The notes below the pieces were generated by a model. It was not told the DNA's origin and made no database searches. It saw only the letters and a program-made list of their open reading frames with translations. DNA of 64,000 nt from Cyanobium sp. Tous-M-B4. GTDB lineage: Bacteria > Cyanobacteriota > Cyanobacteriia > PCC-6307 > Cyanobiaceae. Of the stretch, positions 38,820 to 47,234 are shown in pieces. How positions within the stretch are numbered: the first letter of the stretch is position 1; every line of letters starts with the position of its first letter. The stretch lies in assembly GCF_024345395.1 (NCBI RefSeq), contig NZ_JAGQBA010000003.1:186001-250000 (forward strand), given 5' to 3'. Position numbers and translations under genes: made by a program.

Positions 38820-39953
38820 ATGCCCAAGCCTTTCTGGTCAATCGTCCCCAGACGACCACCCTCTCGGCGAGCACGCAAGCCCTGGCGAGCTCCCCTGTCG
38901 CTGGCCATGCTGGTGAACGCTGGCGCCATCGGCTATCACCTCAGTGAGGGGTGGGACTGGGGAGATTCCTATTGGATGGTGCTGATCACCCTCAGCACCC
39001 TGGGATTCAGCGACGGTCACACCCAGGTCCTGAGCGCCGGTGGGCGGGTGGTCACCACCCTGCTGATCCTGGGCGGGCTGGTGGTGGTGCAGATCAGTAT
39101 CCAAGGGGTGCTGGGCCTGTCTGAATCCGGTTACTTCCGGCGCCTGCGCGAGCGCCGATTCCGCAGTTGGCTTTCCACCATGCATAACCATGTGATCCTT
39201 TGCGGCTATGGCCGCATCGGCCGCGAGATCGCCGAACAACTTGCCAGGGAAAACGTTCCCCTGCTGGTGGTGGAGATGGACGCGGAGCGCCGTGAGGCAG
39301 CAGAAGAGCGGGGGCTGGCCGTGCTGATGGCCGATGCCACCCTCGACGAAACTCTGCTGGATGCCGGCATCCACCGCTGCCGTGCCCTGGTGGCGGCCCT
39401 ACCCAACAACGCATCCAACCTCTACGTGGTGCTGAGCGCCCGGGGTATGGCGCCCAACTGCCGGCTCATAGCCCGTTCCGATAGTGAGGAAGCGGAACGC
39501 AAGCTGCGCCTAGCCGGCGCCGATCAAGTGGTGAGCCCGTACGTCAGTGGGGGGCGCACCATGGCCGCCACCGCCCTGCGGCCCTTGGCGGTGACCTTCA
39601 TGGATCTTTTGGCGGGCTCTGGCTGCGAGGTGGAGGAATTTCTGCTGAGTAGCGACCCAGCTGACCTTGGCAGCCTCAATGGGGCATCCCTGGCGGAGCT
39701 CCAGCTCGGCTCGCGCTCTGGTGCCCTAGTGCTGGCGATCGTGCCGCCCCAGCCAGCCAGGAGTGATGTCCCAAGGCAGTACCGGGGATCCCAGTACTCC
39801 CAAGAGCGGCCAGAGTTGCTGGCCAATCCCGGAAGCGACACTCGCCTGGCTCCAGGCCAAATGCTTGTTGTGATGGGCAGTCAGGAGCAGCTGGACCGAT
39901 TCACCCGGCTGCTTGGCACCGCCCTTAAAAGTGTGGACGTGATGTCTACCTGA
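38820..39953 (+). CDS. Two-helix potassium channel with RCK (TrkA-N) domain, unusual filter
   Basis: 377 residues. Two membrane helices (about 26-42 and 76-100) flank a pore loop with filter TLGFSD at 60-65 instead of TVGYGD. A RCK domain follows: Rossmann motif CGYGRIGREIAEQ from 128, acidic VVEMDAE at the second strand, and a C-terminal RCK-C-like part with a 30-residue polar loop (PQPARSDVPRQYRG...). MthK-like ligand-gated channels have this layout. The GF filter with following GHxxxLSxxGR occurs in a cyanobacterial subfamily, so ion selectivity is not certain. Divergent from chlN. Confidence 0.85.
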   Translation: MPKPFWSIVPRRPPSRRARKPWRAPLSLAMLVNAGAIGYHLSEGWDWGDSYWMVLITLSTLGFSDGHTQVLSAGGRVVTTLLILGGLVVVQISIQGVLGLSESGYFRRLRERRFRSWLSTMHNHVILCGYGRIGREIAEQLARENVPLLVVEMDAERREAAEERGLAVLMADATLDETLLDAGIHRCRALVAALPNNASNLYVVLSARGMAPNCRLIARSDSEEAERKLRLAGADQVVSPYVSGGRTMAATALRPLAVTFMDLLAGSGCEVEEFLLSSDPADLGSLNGASLAELQLGSRSGALVLAIVPPQPARSDVPRQYRGSQYSQERPELLANPGSDTRLAPGQMLVVMGSQEQLDRFTRLLGTALKSVDVMST

Positions 39954-39989
39954 CTGTGATGATTAAAGAACGAACAACTAAGCCAGGGC

Positions 39990-40208
39990 TCAATCGTCGT
40001 AGACGAGGCAATTGACATCCGATGGGTTGAGATCACAGAACACCTCAAACGGTGTTGGAGCCTCGGTTTCCTCCGGATGGCGCAACTGAAAATCCTGCAG
40101 CTCCTTGATCTGCTGCTCGATCTTGCGGGCAACGGCCTGATCTCCCCGCTCCGTGGCCTCCGCCAGTGCTGAGTGATAGGTCACCAACTGGTCAGCAATG
40201 CTCGACAT
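39990..40208 (-). CDS. cp12: CP12, short picocyanobacterial type
   Basis: 72 residues. CP12 is an intrinsically disordered protein that inactivates phosphoribulokinase and GAPDH in the dark. The C-terminal GAPDH-binding loop is clear: FEVFCDLNPSDVNCLVYDD with the redox pair C58 and C67 spaced as in plant CP12 and the terminal acidic YDD. The N-terminal Cys pair and the AWDAVEEL motif of long CP12 are absent, replaced by a charged helix ARKIEQQIKELQDF. This is the usual form in alpha-cyanobacteria as I recall it. Convergent with the K+ channel gene. Confidence 0.82.
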   Translation of the reverse strand: MSSIADQLVTYHSALAEATERGDQAVARKIEQQIKELQDFQLRHPEETEAPTPFEVFCDLNPSDVNCLVYDD

Positions 40209-40266
40209 GGCGCTGGCTCCCTGAAAAGGAGTTGTGAGCGAACGGCAGAAAATTTAGTCCCGGCAA

Positions 40267-40761
40267 ATGCCGGTAGGGCTGCCCGATCCGCCAACGGCAA
40301 CAGAAGACCAAATACGTGTCAGTTTCCACACCGAAGCCGCGCCCCTCGCCATGGTGTGGCGGATCACAGAGATTTCCATGGCTGACGCTCCATACCTGGT
40401 GGCCCTAGCCCTAGTCGAACTCGATGGCAAGCGGGCCCTGCCCCTAACCGGCAAGTCCCAGCGGGAAGACAGCGGCGGCGACCCCGGCGAAGCAGGCCGC
40501 ACCCTGGCCCTGGAGCTGCTGCTGAGGCTGTGGCAGCGCAGTGACGAGGGGCCCCTGCGGCGCGCCGCTGCTGAAGACAGCCTGTTGCTATTGGAGATGC
40601 CGCTCGAGGTGATGAGCGAGCGGTTGCCATTGATCAAGGCCGACTGGATCGCCGGTGGCACAACTGAAGATTTGCTAGCCAGCCTGAAGCAACTGGCCCA
40701 GCGGGGCTGGCGGATCGGCATCGTCAAATACCAGCCCGCCACCCTCACGCCCTGGCCCTAA
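40267..40761 (+). CDS. Hypothetical protein
   Basis: 164 residues from ATG 40267, or 136 from ATG 40351. I do not recognise a family. The second half has regular alpha/beta pattern (RTLALELLLRLWQRS, EDLLASLKQLAQRGWRIGIVKYQP), soluble, no signal peptide. The segment MADAPYLVALALVELDGKRAL suggests an edge strand near residue 38-58. The first possible start sits inside the palindrome CCGGCAAATGCCGG (40260-40273). Neighbours are CP12 (divergent) and a Nif11-like gene (convergent). Confidence 0.55.
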   Translation: MPVGLPDPPTATEDQIRVSFHTEAAPLAMVWRITEISMADAPYLVALALVELDGKRALPLTGKSQREDSGGDPGEAGRTLALELLLRLWQRSDEGPLRRAAAEDSLLLLEMPLEVMSERLPLIKADWIAGGTTEDLLASLKQLAQRGWRIGIVKYQPATLTPWP

Positions 40762-40777
40762 TCAGGCTCAACTGTGC

Positions 40778-40942
40778 TCAGGGACGCTGGGCGCGGGACC
40801 AGGAAGCAGGAGAAAAGGTATGGCCCTGCTCCAGGGCAATCGCCACGACCGCATCGACACTGCCGGCGGCATCAACCCGGGCCTTTAGGGCCATATCGGC
40901 ATCAACCTTAACCATGAAGGCGGTGAGTTGGGCTTTCGACAT
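40778..40942 (-). CDS. Nif11-like small protein, orphan
   Basis: 54 residues. MSKAQLTAFMVKVDADMALKARV followed by DAVVAIALEQGHTFS matches the Nif11 leader domain, used by cyanobacteria as the leader of ribosomally made peptides (prochlorosins and others) and also found as stand-alone proteins next to nitrogen genes. Here no double-Gly cleavage site with Cys-rich core follows; the chain ends SPASWSRAQRP. No lanthipeptide synthetase, cyclase or peptidase is in the window. ATG at 40942 starts the domain. Confidence 0.75.
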   Translation of the reverse strand: MSKAQLTAFMVKVDADMALKARVDAAGSVDAVVAIALEQGHTFSPASWSRAQRP

Positions 40943-41150
40943 GGTGTTGCAAGGCATGGAACACCCCATCCCTAGCCAGGGTTTGATGATTTGGCATCAA
41001 ACCGCTGGTCAAAGCAGATCCCGATAGGGGCAGTTTTGACGAAAGCGTTAGGCGGCCCTGTATGGTGAAAAGTGATTCAAAGATTTCTCTGTAGCGAGCT
41101 AACCACTTTCTGTTGGGCCGTCGAAGGATCAATTCATAGTTTCTGAGTTC

Positions 41151-41495
41151 ATGACCATTTACGTCGGCAATCTTTCCTTCGATGCAGAAGCGGAAGATGT
41201 CCAGCATCTGTTCAGCCAGTACGGACAGGTGAGCAAGTGCAGCCTCCCCCTCGACCGCGACACTGGCCGCAAGCGCGGTTTCGCTTTTGTCGAGATGGCC
41301 AATGAGGCCGAAGAGACCAAGGCAATTGAAGACCTCCAGGACGTCGAGTGGATGGGTCGCGCCATCCGCGTCAACAAAGCTGAGCCCCGCGGCAGCGGTG
41401 GCGGTGGCGGCGGTGGTGGCGGCGGTCGCCGCGACTTCGGCGGTGGCGGTGGCTACAACGGTGGTGGCTACGGCGGTGGCGGCAGCCGCTACTGA
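41151..41495 (+). CDS. rbp: RRM-type RNA-binding protein with Gly-rich tail
   Basis: 114 residues. One RNA recognition motif with RNP2 IYVGNL (3-8) and RNP1 RGFAFVEM (42-49), then a Gly/Arg/Tyr-rich tail (about 81-114) as in the cold-induced Rbp proteins of cyanobacteria. Binds single-stranded RNA; in related strains it helps survival in the cold and mRNA localisation at thylakoids. A roughly 200-base region upstream has no gene and may give a long 5' leader, as is common for cold-regulated rbp genes. A good terminator follows. Confidence 0.95.
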   Translation: MTIYVGNLSFDAEAEDVQHLFSQYGQVSKCSLPLDRDTGRKRGFAFVEMANEAEETKAIEDLQDVEWMGRAIRVNKAEPRGSGGGGGGGGGGRRDFGGGGGYNGGGYGGGGSRY

Positions 41496-41541
41496 GCCCC
41501 GCTCTCAAATCTGATTTCCGGATCACTCCGCCGATCCATTG

Positions 41542-41566
41542 GCCGTCCCTACGGGGGCGGCTTTTT
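41542..41566 (+). terminator. Rho-independent terminator of rbp
   Basis: GCCGTCCC-TAC-GGGGGCGGC hairpin followed by TTTTT, 46 bases after the rbp stop. Confidence 0.88.
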
Positions 41567-41599
41567 GATGGCAACCAACCAGCTTCCTAGCCTGAGCCC

Positions 41600-42196
41600 A
41601 TGGCAAGCGCTCCCCCCTTGGTGCTGGTGCATGGTCTGTGGGACACGCCACGCCTGTTTGATCGCCTCAAAAGCCGGCTGGATGGGCGGCGATCTCCACT
41701 GCTTATCCCCTACCTACCCAATCGCCTCGGTGCCACTCCGATCCTGGAGCTAGCTCACCGGCTGGGCAGCCAAATCGAAGCAACCTTTGGTACCCAAACC
41801 CAAATCGACCTGCTGGGCTTCTCAATGGGCGGCGTGATCGGCCGTACCTGGATCCAACTTCAGGGCGGCCGATCCCGCACCCGCCGCTTCATCAGCGTCG
41901 GCAGCCCCCAGCAGGGCACTCTCACGGCTCAGCCCTGGCCAAGCTGGCTGCTGGCTGGTATTGCCGACATGAAGTGGGGCAGCCCGCTGCTGCACCAGCT
42001 CAACACAAATCTCGAAGGGCTAGACGGCGTGGAGTGCTGCAGCTTCTACTGCGCTGCCGACCTGATGGTGCTGCCTGGTTGGCGCGCCGTATTACCGCTG
42101 GGCCCGCGGCAGCCCTTGCCCGTGCGCACCCACCGGCAGCTACTGCAACATCCCGCGGCGCTGGAGCCACTGGTTGCCGAATTGCTGCGCCCCTGA
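41600..42196 (+). CDS. Alpha/beta hydrolase, lipase/PGAP1-like
   Basis: 198 residues. VLVHGLWDTPRLF (8-20) forms the oxyanion strand and GFSMGG (73-78) carries the nucleophile Ser75; the catalytic His is likely in the PVRTHRQLLQHP region and the acid in CAADLMVLP. Small soluble esterase or lipase; substrate unknown. Has ATG 41600 with an upstream AGCCC but no strong ribosome binding site. Follows the rbp terminator, so it is probably transcribed separately. Confidence 0.88.
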   Translation: MASAPPLVLVHGLWDTPRLFDRLKSRLDGRRSPLLIPYLPNRLGATPILELAHRLGSQIEATFGTQTQIDLLGFSMGGVIGRTWIQLQGGRSRTRRFISVGSPQQGTLTAQPWPSWLLAGIADMKWGSPLLHQLNTNLEGLDGVECCSFYCAADLMVLPGWRAVLPLGPRQPLPVRTHRQLLQHPAALEPLVAELLRP

Positions 42197-42281
42197 ACTG
42201 GCTTACAACCACCCAACCTTCAATTTCTCTGAAACTCTGAAGGCTGACGCGCTTTTCAGCAATTGGATCCAGAATCCAGGC

Positions 42282-42503
42282 ATGGTTGATCCCATCGCTT
42301 CGGGTCGTTATCGCGTACGCGCTGCCGTAGAGCGCGAACAAAGCGTGCCGCTGCAAGTGCAAGCAGCTCGCTTCAACACCAGAGATGACGCAGAGACCTT
42401 CGCCCATTTGGTAGCCCACGATCGGCTCCAGAATGTGGTTGTCGAAAAGCTGGCGCCAGGAGGTTGCTGGCTGCAGTTGAGCCTTGTGGCCTGCGCTTTT
42501 TAG
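42282..42503 (+). CDS. Small hypothetical protein
   Basis: 73 residues, soluble and Arg/Ala/Val-rich (ASGRYRVRAAVEREQ, ARFNTRDDAETFAHLVAHDRL). The pattern strand-helix with DDAETFAHLV is protein-like, but I know no family. ATG 42282 is the first in-frame start outside the lipase end. It overlaps the stop of the convergent desaturase by four bases. Confidence 0.45.
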   Translation: MVDPIASGRYRVRAAVEREQSVPLQVQAARFNTRDDAETFAHLVAHDRLQNVVVEKLAPGGCWLQLSLVACAF

Positions 42504-43351
42504 CTCTCAGCACCGCGAGCAAGCAGGGCGTGATTACTGGGGATCCTTAGATCCCAGGCCCAGCCGCAACGCTCGAGCAGACGGATAAAGCGGTAGGTGG
42601 GATCTGGCAATAAACGCACTCGCCCTTGCTTCAGGGTGATGCCTTGACGCACCGAAGCTTGGAAAGCGTGGTGAAGATTGTGCCAGCCTTCTCCCAAGGT
42701 GATCAAGGCCACAAACAGGTTGTTGCGGCTGGCATCTCCGGTGGCAAAGGGTTGATCGCCTTGCAGGTGGGCCAGGGAATTAACGCTGGCTACCCCGTGA
42801 TAAAGAACTGTTGTGCTTAGGCAAAAGGCCGCCAGCCAAGGCAGCCCGCCCAGCTGCCAAGACAGGCCGGCAAGCAGCAGCACGGGCACAAAATGAAGCC
42901 TATCGATCAGGCGCAGTACCGGATCGGCCTCCACATCGGCCGGCAGGGTTGTGGGGAAAAAACTTGAAGACAACAACCAGCCAACCTGGGAGCGCCACAG
43001 GCCTCGCCATCCCGCTGAAGGAGCAAGGGGCGTGTGGGGGTCGGCGCAAGTGTCGACGTGGCGGTGATGGGTTTGGTGGTGGGCCTTCCACCAGCTAGGG
43101 CCCATTTGACCTGCCGAAGCACCCACAAAGGCACCGATCCAGGCAACGGGCCGGGGCGCCTTATAGCTGGAGTGGGTAATTAGGCGGTGATAGATGGCCG
43201 TGGTTGCCAGCATGCGCACCAAGTAGAGCCCCAAAGCCCAAAGGGCTGCACCGAGGCTGAGACCGGTCCAAAAGAGCAGCAGGCAGCCAAGGTGGGCAGC
43301 AATCGTCAAGACGGGCCCGAGGGAGTACAGAAAGCGACGTAGACGGGGCAC
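42500..43351 (-). CDS. desC: Fatty acid desaturase, delta-9 (DesC) type
   Basis: 283 residues. Membrane diiron desaturase that introduces a double bond at C9 of acyl chains. Three histidine boxes: HRLITH (55-60), HHQTHH (91-96) and HNLHH in EGWHNLHHAF (about 223-228). Four hydrophobic helices in pairs surround them. GTG start at 43351. Precise regiospecificity cannot be read from sequence alone. 55 bases after the SepF-like gene, same strand. Confidence 0.9.
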   Translation of the reverse strand: MPRLRRFLYSLGPVLTIAAHLGCLLLFWTGLSLGAALWALGLYLVRMLATTAIYHRLITHSSYKAPRPVAWIGAFVGASAGQMGPSWWKAHHQTHHRHVDTCADPHTPLAPSAGWRGLWRSQVGWLLSSSFFPTTLPADVEADPVLRLIDRLHFVPVLLLAGLSWQLGGLPWLAAFCLSTTVLYHGVASVNSLAHLQGDQPFATGDASRNNLFVALITLGEGWHNLHHAFQASVRQGITLKQGRVRLLPDPTYRFIRLLERCGWAWDLRIPSNHALLARGAES

Positions 43352-43406
43352 TCAGCCCACTCCCGGAATGGGTTCGAGCCTAGGAGGCAGAGCGCTGCAG
43401 CCTGAA

Positions 43407-43709
43407 TCACGGCGGTGCGGGATCCCGCCGCAAGGCCACCATCTCTGGGACGAAAACGAAGGTGAGCTCGTCGAGGCATTCGGCCTGTCCGTCGATAGCG
43501 CTGACACCACCAGCAACAAAATCGATCAACCGCTGGGCCTCGCTGCGCTCCATCGCCCCGGCGTGGACCAGCACGGTCTTGCGCTCGCGCAGGTGGTGCA
43601 CGATCCACTGGGCCTCCTCGAAGCGGGTGGGGTGAAACACAACCACTTCGGGCATCCATTCGTTGAATGGGCTGGGCATGCCTGGGGAAACCCCGCTGGC
43701 GGTGGGCAC
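43407..43709 (-). CDS. SepF-domain protein, core only
   Basis: 100 residues from GTG 43709 (ATG 43679 is also possible). The SepF fold is recognised as EVVVFHPTRFEEAQWIVHHLRERKTVLVHAGAM and RLIDFVAGGVSAIDGQAECL, then TFVFVPEMV. Full SepF tethers FtsZ to the membrane through an N-terminal amphipathic helix, which is missing here, so this is either a truncated paralogue or a soluble form. A main SepF is expected elsewhere. Lies 19 bases after the glycosyltransferase. Confidence 0.7.
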   Translation of the reverse strand: MPTASGVSPGMPSPFNEWMPEVVVFHPTRFEEAQWIVHHLRERKTVLVHAGAMERSEAQRLIDFVAGGVSAIDGQAECLDELTFVFVPEMVALRRDPAPP

Positions 43710-43728
43710 TCAACGTATGGGGCTATTG

Positions 43729-44904
43729 CTACATGTGCAAGGAGCGGCCCCGCCAGGTCCAGCCCCGGCCGCTGATGGTCTTGATCACCGAGACCGGGGC
43801 CATGGCGCCGATCAACAGCCCGCCCAGACCCGCCAACCACCACCAGTTGAGGGGAGTGCCGAAATGGCGACGACTCCAGAGCCGGATCGCCAATTGCAGC
43901 GCGATGGCCAGCAGAGCCGCCAGAGCCGGCAACCAGGACAGGGGTAGGGGCGATCGCCAGGCCAATAGAAGGGCTGGGGGCAGCAACAACCAGGGAACGG
44001 CGTAGAGCTGCACCACCACCGCACCAGCCGCCAAGGCCTTCGCCACATCACCATCGAGGCCCAGCAGCCAGTTTTTGGTCCAGCCTTCCCAGAGAGAGGC
44101 CAAGTCCCGGTACATGCGCAGGGTCAACCAGTCGAGCCCCAGCAGATAGCGCAGGCGGAATCCCTGGCCCTTGATCGCCCGAGCCAGGGCGAGATCCTCC
44201 ACCACCTCGCCGGCCACGGCAGCGTGGCCACCAATAGCTCTGTAGGCCTGGCTGCGTAACAGCAGAAACGGACCCGCTGCAAAGGCGAGGGGATCGCAGG
44301 GATCATTAGCGCGCTCAATTGGAAAACCCAGGCCCAGCAAGCTGGCGATGATCGGCTGCACAAGCCACTCGGCCAGGCAGCCACAGGTGAGCCGCGGCGC
44401 CAGGGTGAGCAAATCTGCCCCGTGGGCAATGGCGTCTGTCAAGGCGGCCCGCAGCGCTCCCGGAGCGACGCGCACATCCGCATCGATGAAGATCAACCAG
44501 TCGCTTTCGAGCTCACTGCTGGCGCGAAAACAGGCCCAGTTTTTACCCACCCAGCGCTCCGCCGGCGGACGGGCACCCGCCGAAAGCAGACCAAAGCGTG
44601 GATCGCCTACGCCCGCCTCCAGGGCTAAGGCCGCAGTGGTGTCGCTTGAGTCGTCATCGACCACCAGCAGTGCCCAGTGCTCACAGGGCGCCTCGCTGGC
44701 GAGAATTGCCCGCACGCAGTCGCTGATGTTGTCCGCTTCGTTGTAGGCCGGCACCACCACGGTGCAGGAAGTAGGGGCAAGGAAGCTTCCTGATGGAGCT
44801 GGTTGAAGAGCTGGAGCTGCACTGAAGCTGCGTTCCAATAGGGCCAGCATCACCGCCAGACCAAGGCAGGAAATCAGCCCCCAGCCACTGGCCAGCGCGA
44901 TCAA
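43729..44904 (-). CDS. Family 2 glycosyltransferase with membrane helices
   Basis: 391 residues. One N-terminal helix, the GT2 domain with VVVPAYNEADN (about 49-59), DDDSSDTT and DAD in LIFIDADVRV, the EDLALARA motif, then three or four C-terminal helices. It resembles CruC and HpnB-like transferases that modify carotenoids or hopanoids; the acceptor is not certain. No ATG fits; the first usual start is TTG at 44904. It follows the AraC-like gene by 24 bases, and SepF-like follows it by 19. Confidence 0.82.
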   Translation of the reverse strand: MIALASGWGLISCLGLAVMLALLERSFSAAPALQPAPSGSFLAPTSCTVVVPAYNEADNISDCVRAILASEAPCEHWALLVVDDDSSDTTAALALEAGVGDPRFGLLSAGARPPAERWVGKNWACFRASSELESDWLIFIDADVRVAPGALRAALTDAIAHGADLLTLAPRLTCGCLAEWLVQPIIASLLGLGFPIERANDPCDPLAFAAGPFLLLRSQAYRAIGGHAAVAGEVVEDLALARAIKGQGFRLRYLLGLDWLTLRMYRDLASLWEGWTKNWLLGLDGDVAKALAAGAVVVQLYAVPWLLLPPALLLAWRSPLPLSWLPALAALLAIALQLAIRLWSRRHFGTPLNWWWLAGLGGLLIGAMAPVSVIKTISGRGWTWRGRSLHM

Positions 44905-44928
44905 AATAGATGCGGAAGGTCCCAGGAT

Positions 44929-45381
44929 TCAGCCGCTCCGCTGGCGCAGCAAGCGATCAGCCTCGGCGCGGCGACAAACCCGACGAAAGGGTGCAAGGCC
45001 AATGCCGAACAATTCCTCAAACAGCTGATTGGCGGCCATCACCGAAGCCAGGCCACAGCGATGCACCTGCTGCTCAAGGGGCATTTGCGGTTGGGCTGCA
45101 ATGCCCTCAAACAGCCGACTAAGCCGAATGTGCTGGAGCGTCTGAAACGGTGTCTTGCCGCGGCAGTGGTCAAAGCAGAGATCGAGCCACTCAGCGCTTA
45201 CACCGATCGAATAAGCCACCACCTCCAGCTCGATCTGCTCGGAAAAATGATGGGCGAAGTAATGGGCAGCCCGCTTCACTACTTCAAGTTGCTGGGCAGG
45301 AAACACGGGAAGGCTGCGGCAGCGACGCGGCGGACCGTGAACAGCACTGCTGAGTGCCGTTTGTGGTGAGAGTGGCCGCAT
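44929..45381 (-). CDS. Small AraC-type DNA-binding protein
   Basis: 150 residues. From about residue 33 it is an AraC helix-turn-helix domain: IELEVVAYSIGVSAEWLDLCFDHCRGKTPFQTLQHIRLSRLFEG for the first unit, and VHRCGLASVMAANQLFEELFGIGLAPFRRVCR for the second, which is divergent from the usual GFxSxSHFSRxFK. No sensor domain. First gene of a run with the glycosyltransferase, SepF-like and desaturase genes. An imperfect palindrome AGACATC-CAA-GACGTCT lies upstream at 45402-45418 in the 150-base gap. Confidence 0.72.
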   Translation of the reverse strand: MRPLSPQTALSSAVHGPPRRCRSLPVFPAQQLEVVKRAAHYFAHHFSEQIELEVVAYSIGVSAEWLDLCFDHCRGKTPFQTLQHIRLSRLFEGIAAQPQMPLEQQVHRCGLASVMAANQLFEELFGIGLAPFRRVCRRAEADRLLRQRSG

Positions 45382-45534
45382 CGCACTTCAGGAGGTGATC
45401 GCGTGTAAGACATCCAAGACGTCTCACCTTCCAACTGATAGCCCCACCGCAGCAGTGGCTGCAATCGCAATCAACACCGTTTGGGCGATCTGTAGCAAGG
45501 CTGCACCTATCGCAATGATCGACAGCACGCAGCT

Positions 45535-46734
45535 TTAGACAAGTGCACAAAGTTCGTGGGCAAGCTGTTCGCCACTGCGCAGTGCACCCTCAATCCGCCC
45601 AAATCCCACCCCGGCGATGAAGTCACCGCAGAACCCCACCCGGCTGCTTGGGCAGCAACTGAGTTCGGAGGGCAGTCCAGGAGCCAGGGGAAAAGCGGCA
45701 CCCCAGCGCATCAGCTGGCGATCAGCCGTAGCTAGGTCTAGGCCAGGCAACCAGGGGGCCATCACCTGCTCAAGCGCAGTAGTGAGGGCAGCGATCACCG
45801 TATCTTCGCGGCCCTCATCGGGGGGCAGCTGAAGCATGCGGGCCACGGCGGAATGGGTGCCATAGACATCAAGGTGATCGGCGGCAAAGGAGTGGCTGGA
45901 ATGGGCCACCACAGCGCAGCGACCGTCGGACAAGGGCTGGACGGTGATCCGCTGCAGCCCCCAGCGCTGCTGGGCTGCAGCATCGAAATGGAGCAAGCTG
46001 AAAGGAAGACTGGCCCAAGGTCCTGCCGCGGCTGCCTCAAGCAGCACCAGCAGATTGCTACGAGCCTCAGTGCGGATGCCGGCGATCACAGTGAGGGCAT
46101 GCTCCAGCCGGAGGTCGCCCAGCCGTTCTGCGGCCTGCTTGAGGGGAACCTCCTCCCAGCCAAAGATCTGCCGGCTGCGCGGATGGGCCAACAAGGTGCT
46201 GCTCAGCACAAGCCAATGGGCCTGCCCCAGCAACTCCCCCTCCCGATCCAGCAGCTGCCAGAGCCCGTCCTGCCAAATGAGATGGCGCACCAGGGTGCCG
46301 TAGTGAGGCTGCCACGCTTCGCCAGCCTCGCCAGCCAGGCTCAACAGTCCTTTGCAGAGATGATCCATGCCACCCCGACCCCGGTAAAGCTGGCCAAGCC
46401 CTAGGGCATCAGCCTGACCTGGCCGCAGGGTCGCTTCCCCCTGGAGCTGGGCGATCAAACCAGGCCACGGCTCAATCCAGCCTCCTGCCAGCAGGGGCTG
46501 CAACAACAGCGGCTCCGTTGCGCCGGTGATGTTGAGCAGGGGCGCCCCGTGATCGATGCGCAGCCCATGATCCTGGCGGGAGCGCCGGGTGCTGGCCCGT
46601 CCGCCCGGGCCTCGCCCCGTCTCCCAAAGGCTGAGGGCTCCGGTGTAACCCAAGCGGCGCAGCTGGGCAACGAAAGCGCAGCCCGATACACCGGCCCCGA
46701 TCACGGCGATGGATTCAGGGCCCGAACTGGGCAT
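45535..46734 (-). CDS. FAD-dependent oxidoreductase, renalase-like
   Basis: 399 residues. FAD-binding motif IAVIGAGVSGCAFVAQLRRLGY from about residue 8, GRGPGGRASTRRSR (the GGR motif of amine oxidases) at about 36-49, and the C-terminal FAD-site segment CGDFIAGVGFGRIEGALRSGEQLA. Family members oxidise amines or dihydro-nicotinamide isomers; the substrate here is unknown. ATG 46734 is used; a TTG three codons upstream is an alternative. Divergent from the DCC gene after 58 bases. Confidence 0.82.
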   Translation of the reverse strand: MPSSGPESIAVIGAGVSGCAFVAQLRRLGYTGALSLWETGRGPGGRASTRRSRQDHGLRIDHGAPLLNITGATEPLLLQPLLAGGWIEPWPGLIAQLQGEATLRPGQADALGLGQLYRGRGGMDHLCKGLLSLAGEAGEAWQPHYGTLVRHLIWQDGLWQLLDREGELLGQAHWLVLSSTLLAHPRSRQIFGWEEVPLKQAAERLGDLRLEHALTVIAGIRTEARSNLLVLLEAAAAGPWASLPFSLLHFDAAAQQRWGLQRITVQPLSDGRCAVVAHSSHSFAADHLDVYGTHSAVARMLQLPPDEGREDTVIAALTTALEQVMAPWLPGLDLATADRQLMRWGAAFPLAPGLPSELSCCPSSRVGFCGDFIAGVGFGRIEGALRSGEQLAHELCALV

Positions 46735-46792
46735 ACACAACAACTAAACCGCTAGGCCTTCAGGATGACAGCGATCTCAAAGGCTGCAGCCG

Positions 46793-47221
46793 ATGATTGG
46801 CCTCCCGGCACTTGAGCATCCGGTACTGGTGTTTGACGGCGGCTGTCCCTTCTGCCGCCATTTCGCTGAGCTGGCGGAACTCCGCAGTGGCATCCCGAAC
46901 TTGGCGATCCGCGATGGCCGCAGCGATCACGAACTGCGACGGCAGCTGCGGCAGCAGGGCTGGGACCTGAGCCGGGGTGCCGTGGTGTTGGCAGAGGGCC
47001 GGGTGCTGCATGGAGCCGAGGCGATTCAGTGGATTTGCAGCCGGCTGGAGCCCAGCGCCACCCTGCTGCAGCTGCTTGGCCCGCTCCTCGCCACACCGGG
47101 GAGAGCAAGACGCCTCTACCCGCTGCTGCTGCTGGCCCGGCGCCTCGCCCTGGCTGTGCGGGGATTACCTCTGGATCCGGACCAACCAGCTGGGCAGGCT
47201 GCAACAGGTAGCGTGAATTGA
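46793..47221 (+). CDS. DCC family (DUF393) thiol-disulfide oxidoreductase-like protein
   Basis: 142 residues. Thioredoxin-like motif FDGGCPFC (14-21) with C18 and C21, and the family WICSRLEP / LLLLARRLAL pattern toward the C-terminus. Function of the family is not settled; redox activity is inferred from the Cys pair. Close to the FAD oxidoreductase, divergent. 13 bases before the next small gene on the same strand. Confidence 0.85.
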   Translation: MIGLPALEHPVLVFDGGCPFCRHFAELAELRSGIPNLAIRDGRSDHELRRQLRQQGWDLSRGAVVLAEGRVLHGAEAIQWICSRLEPSATLLQLLGPLLATPGRARRLYPLLLLARRLALAVRGLPLDPDQPAGQAATGSVN

Positions 47222-47234
47222 TAAGGGAGTGGCT

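Noticed and set aside
40260-40273. Palindrome CCGGCAAATGCCGG over a possible start codon.
   Set aside because: Only six-base arms in GC-rich DNA; the real start of that gene is itself uncertain, so no regulation can be argued.
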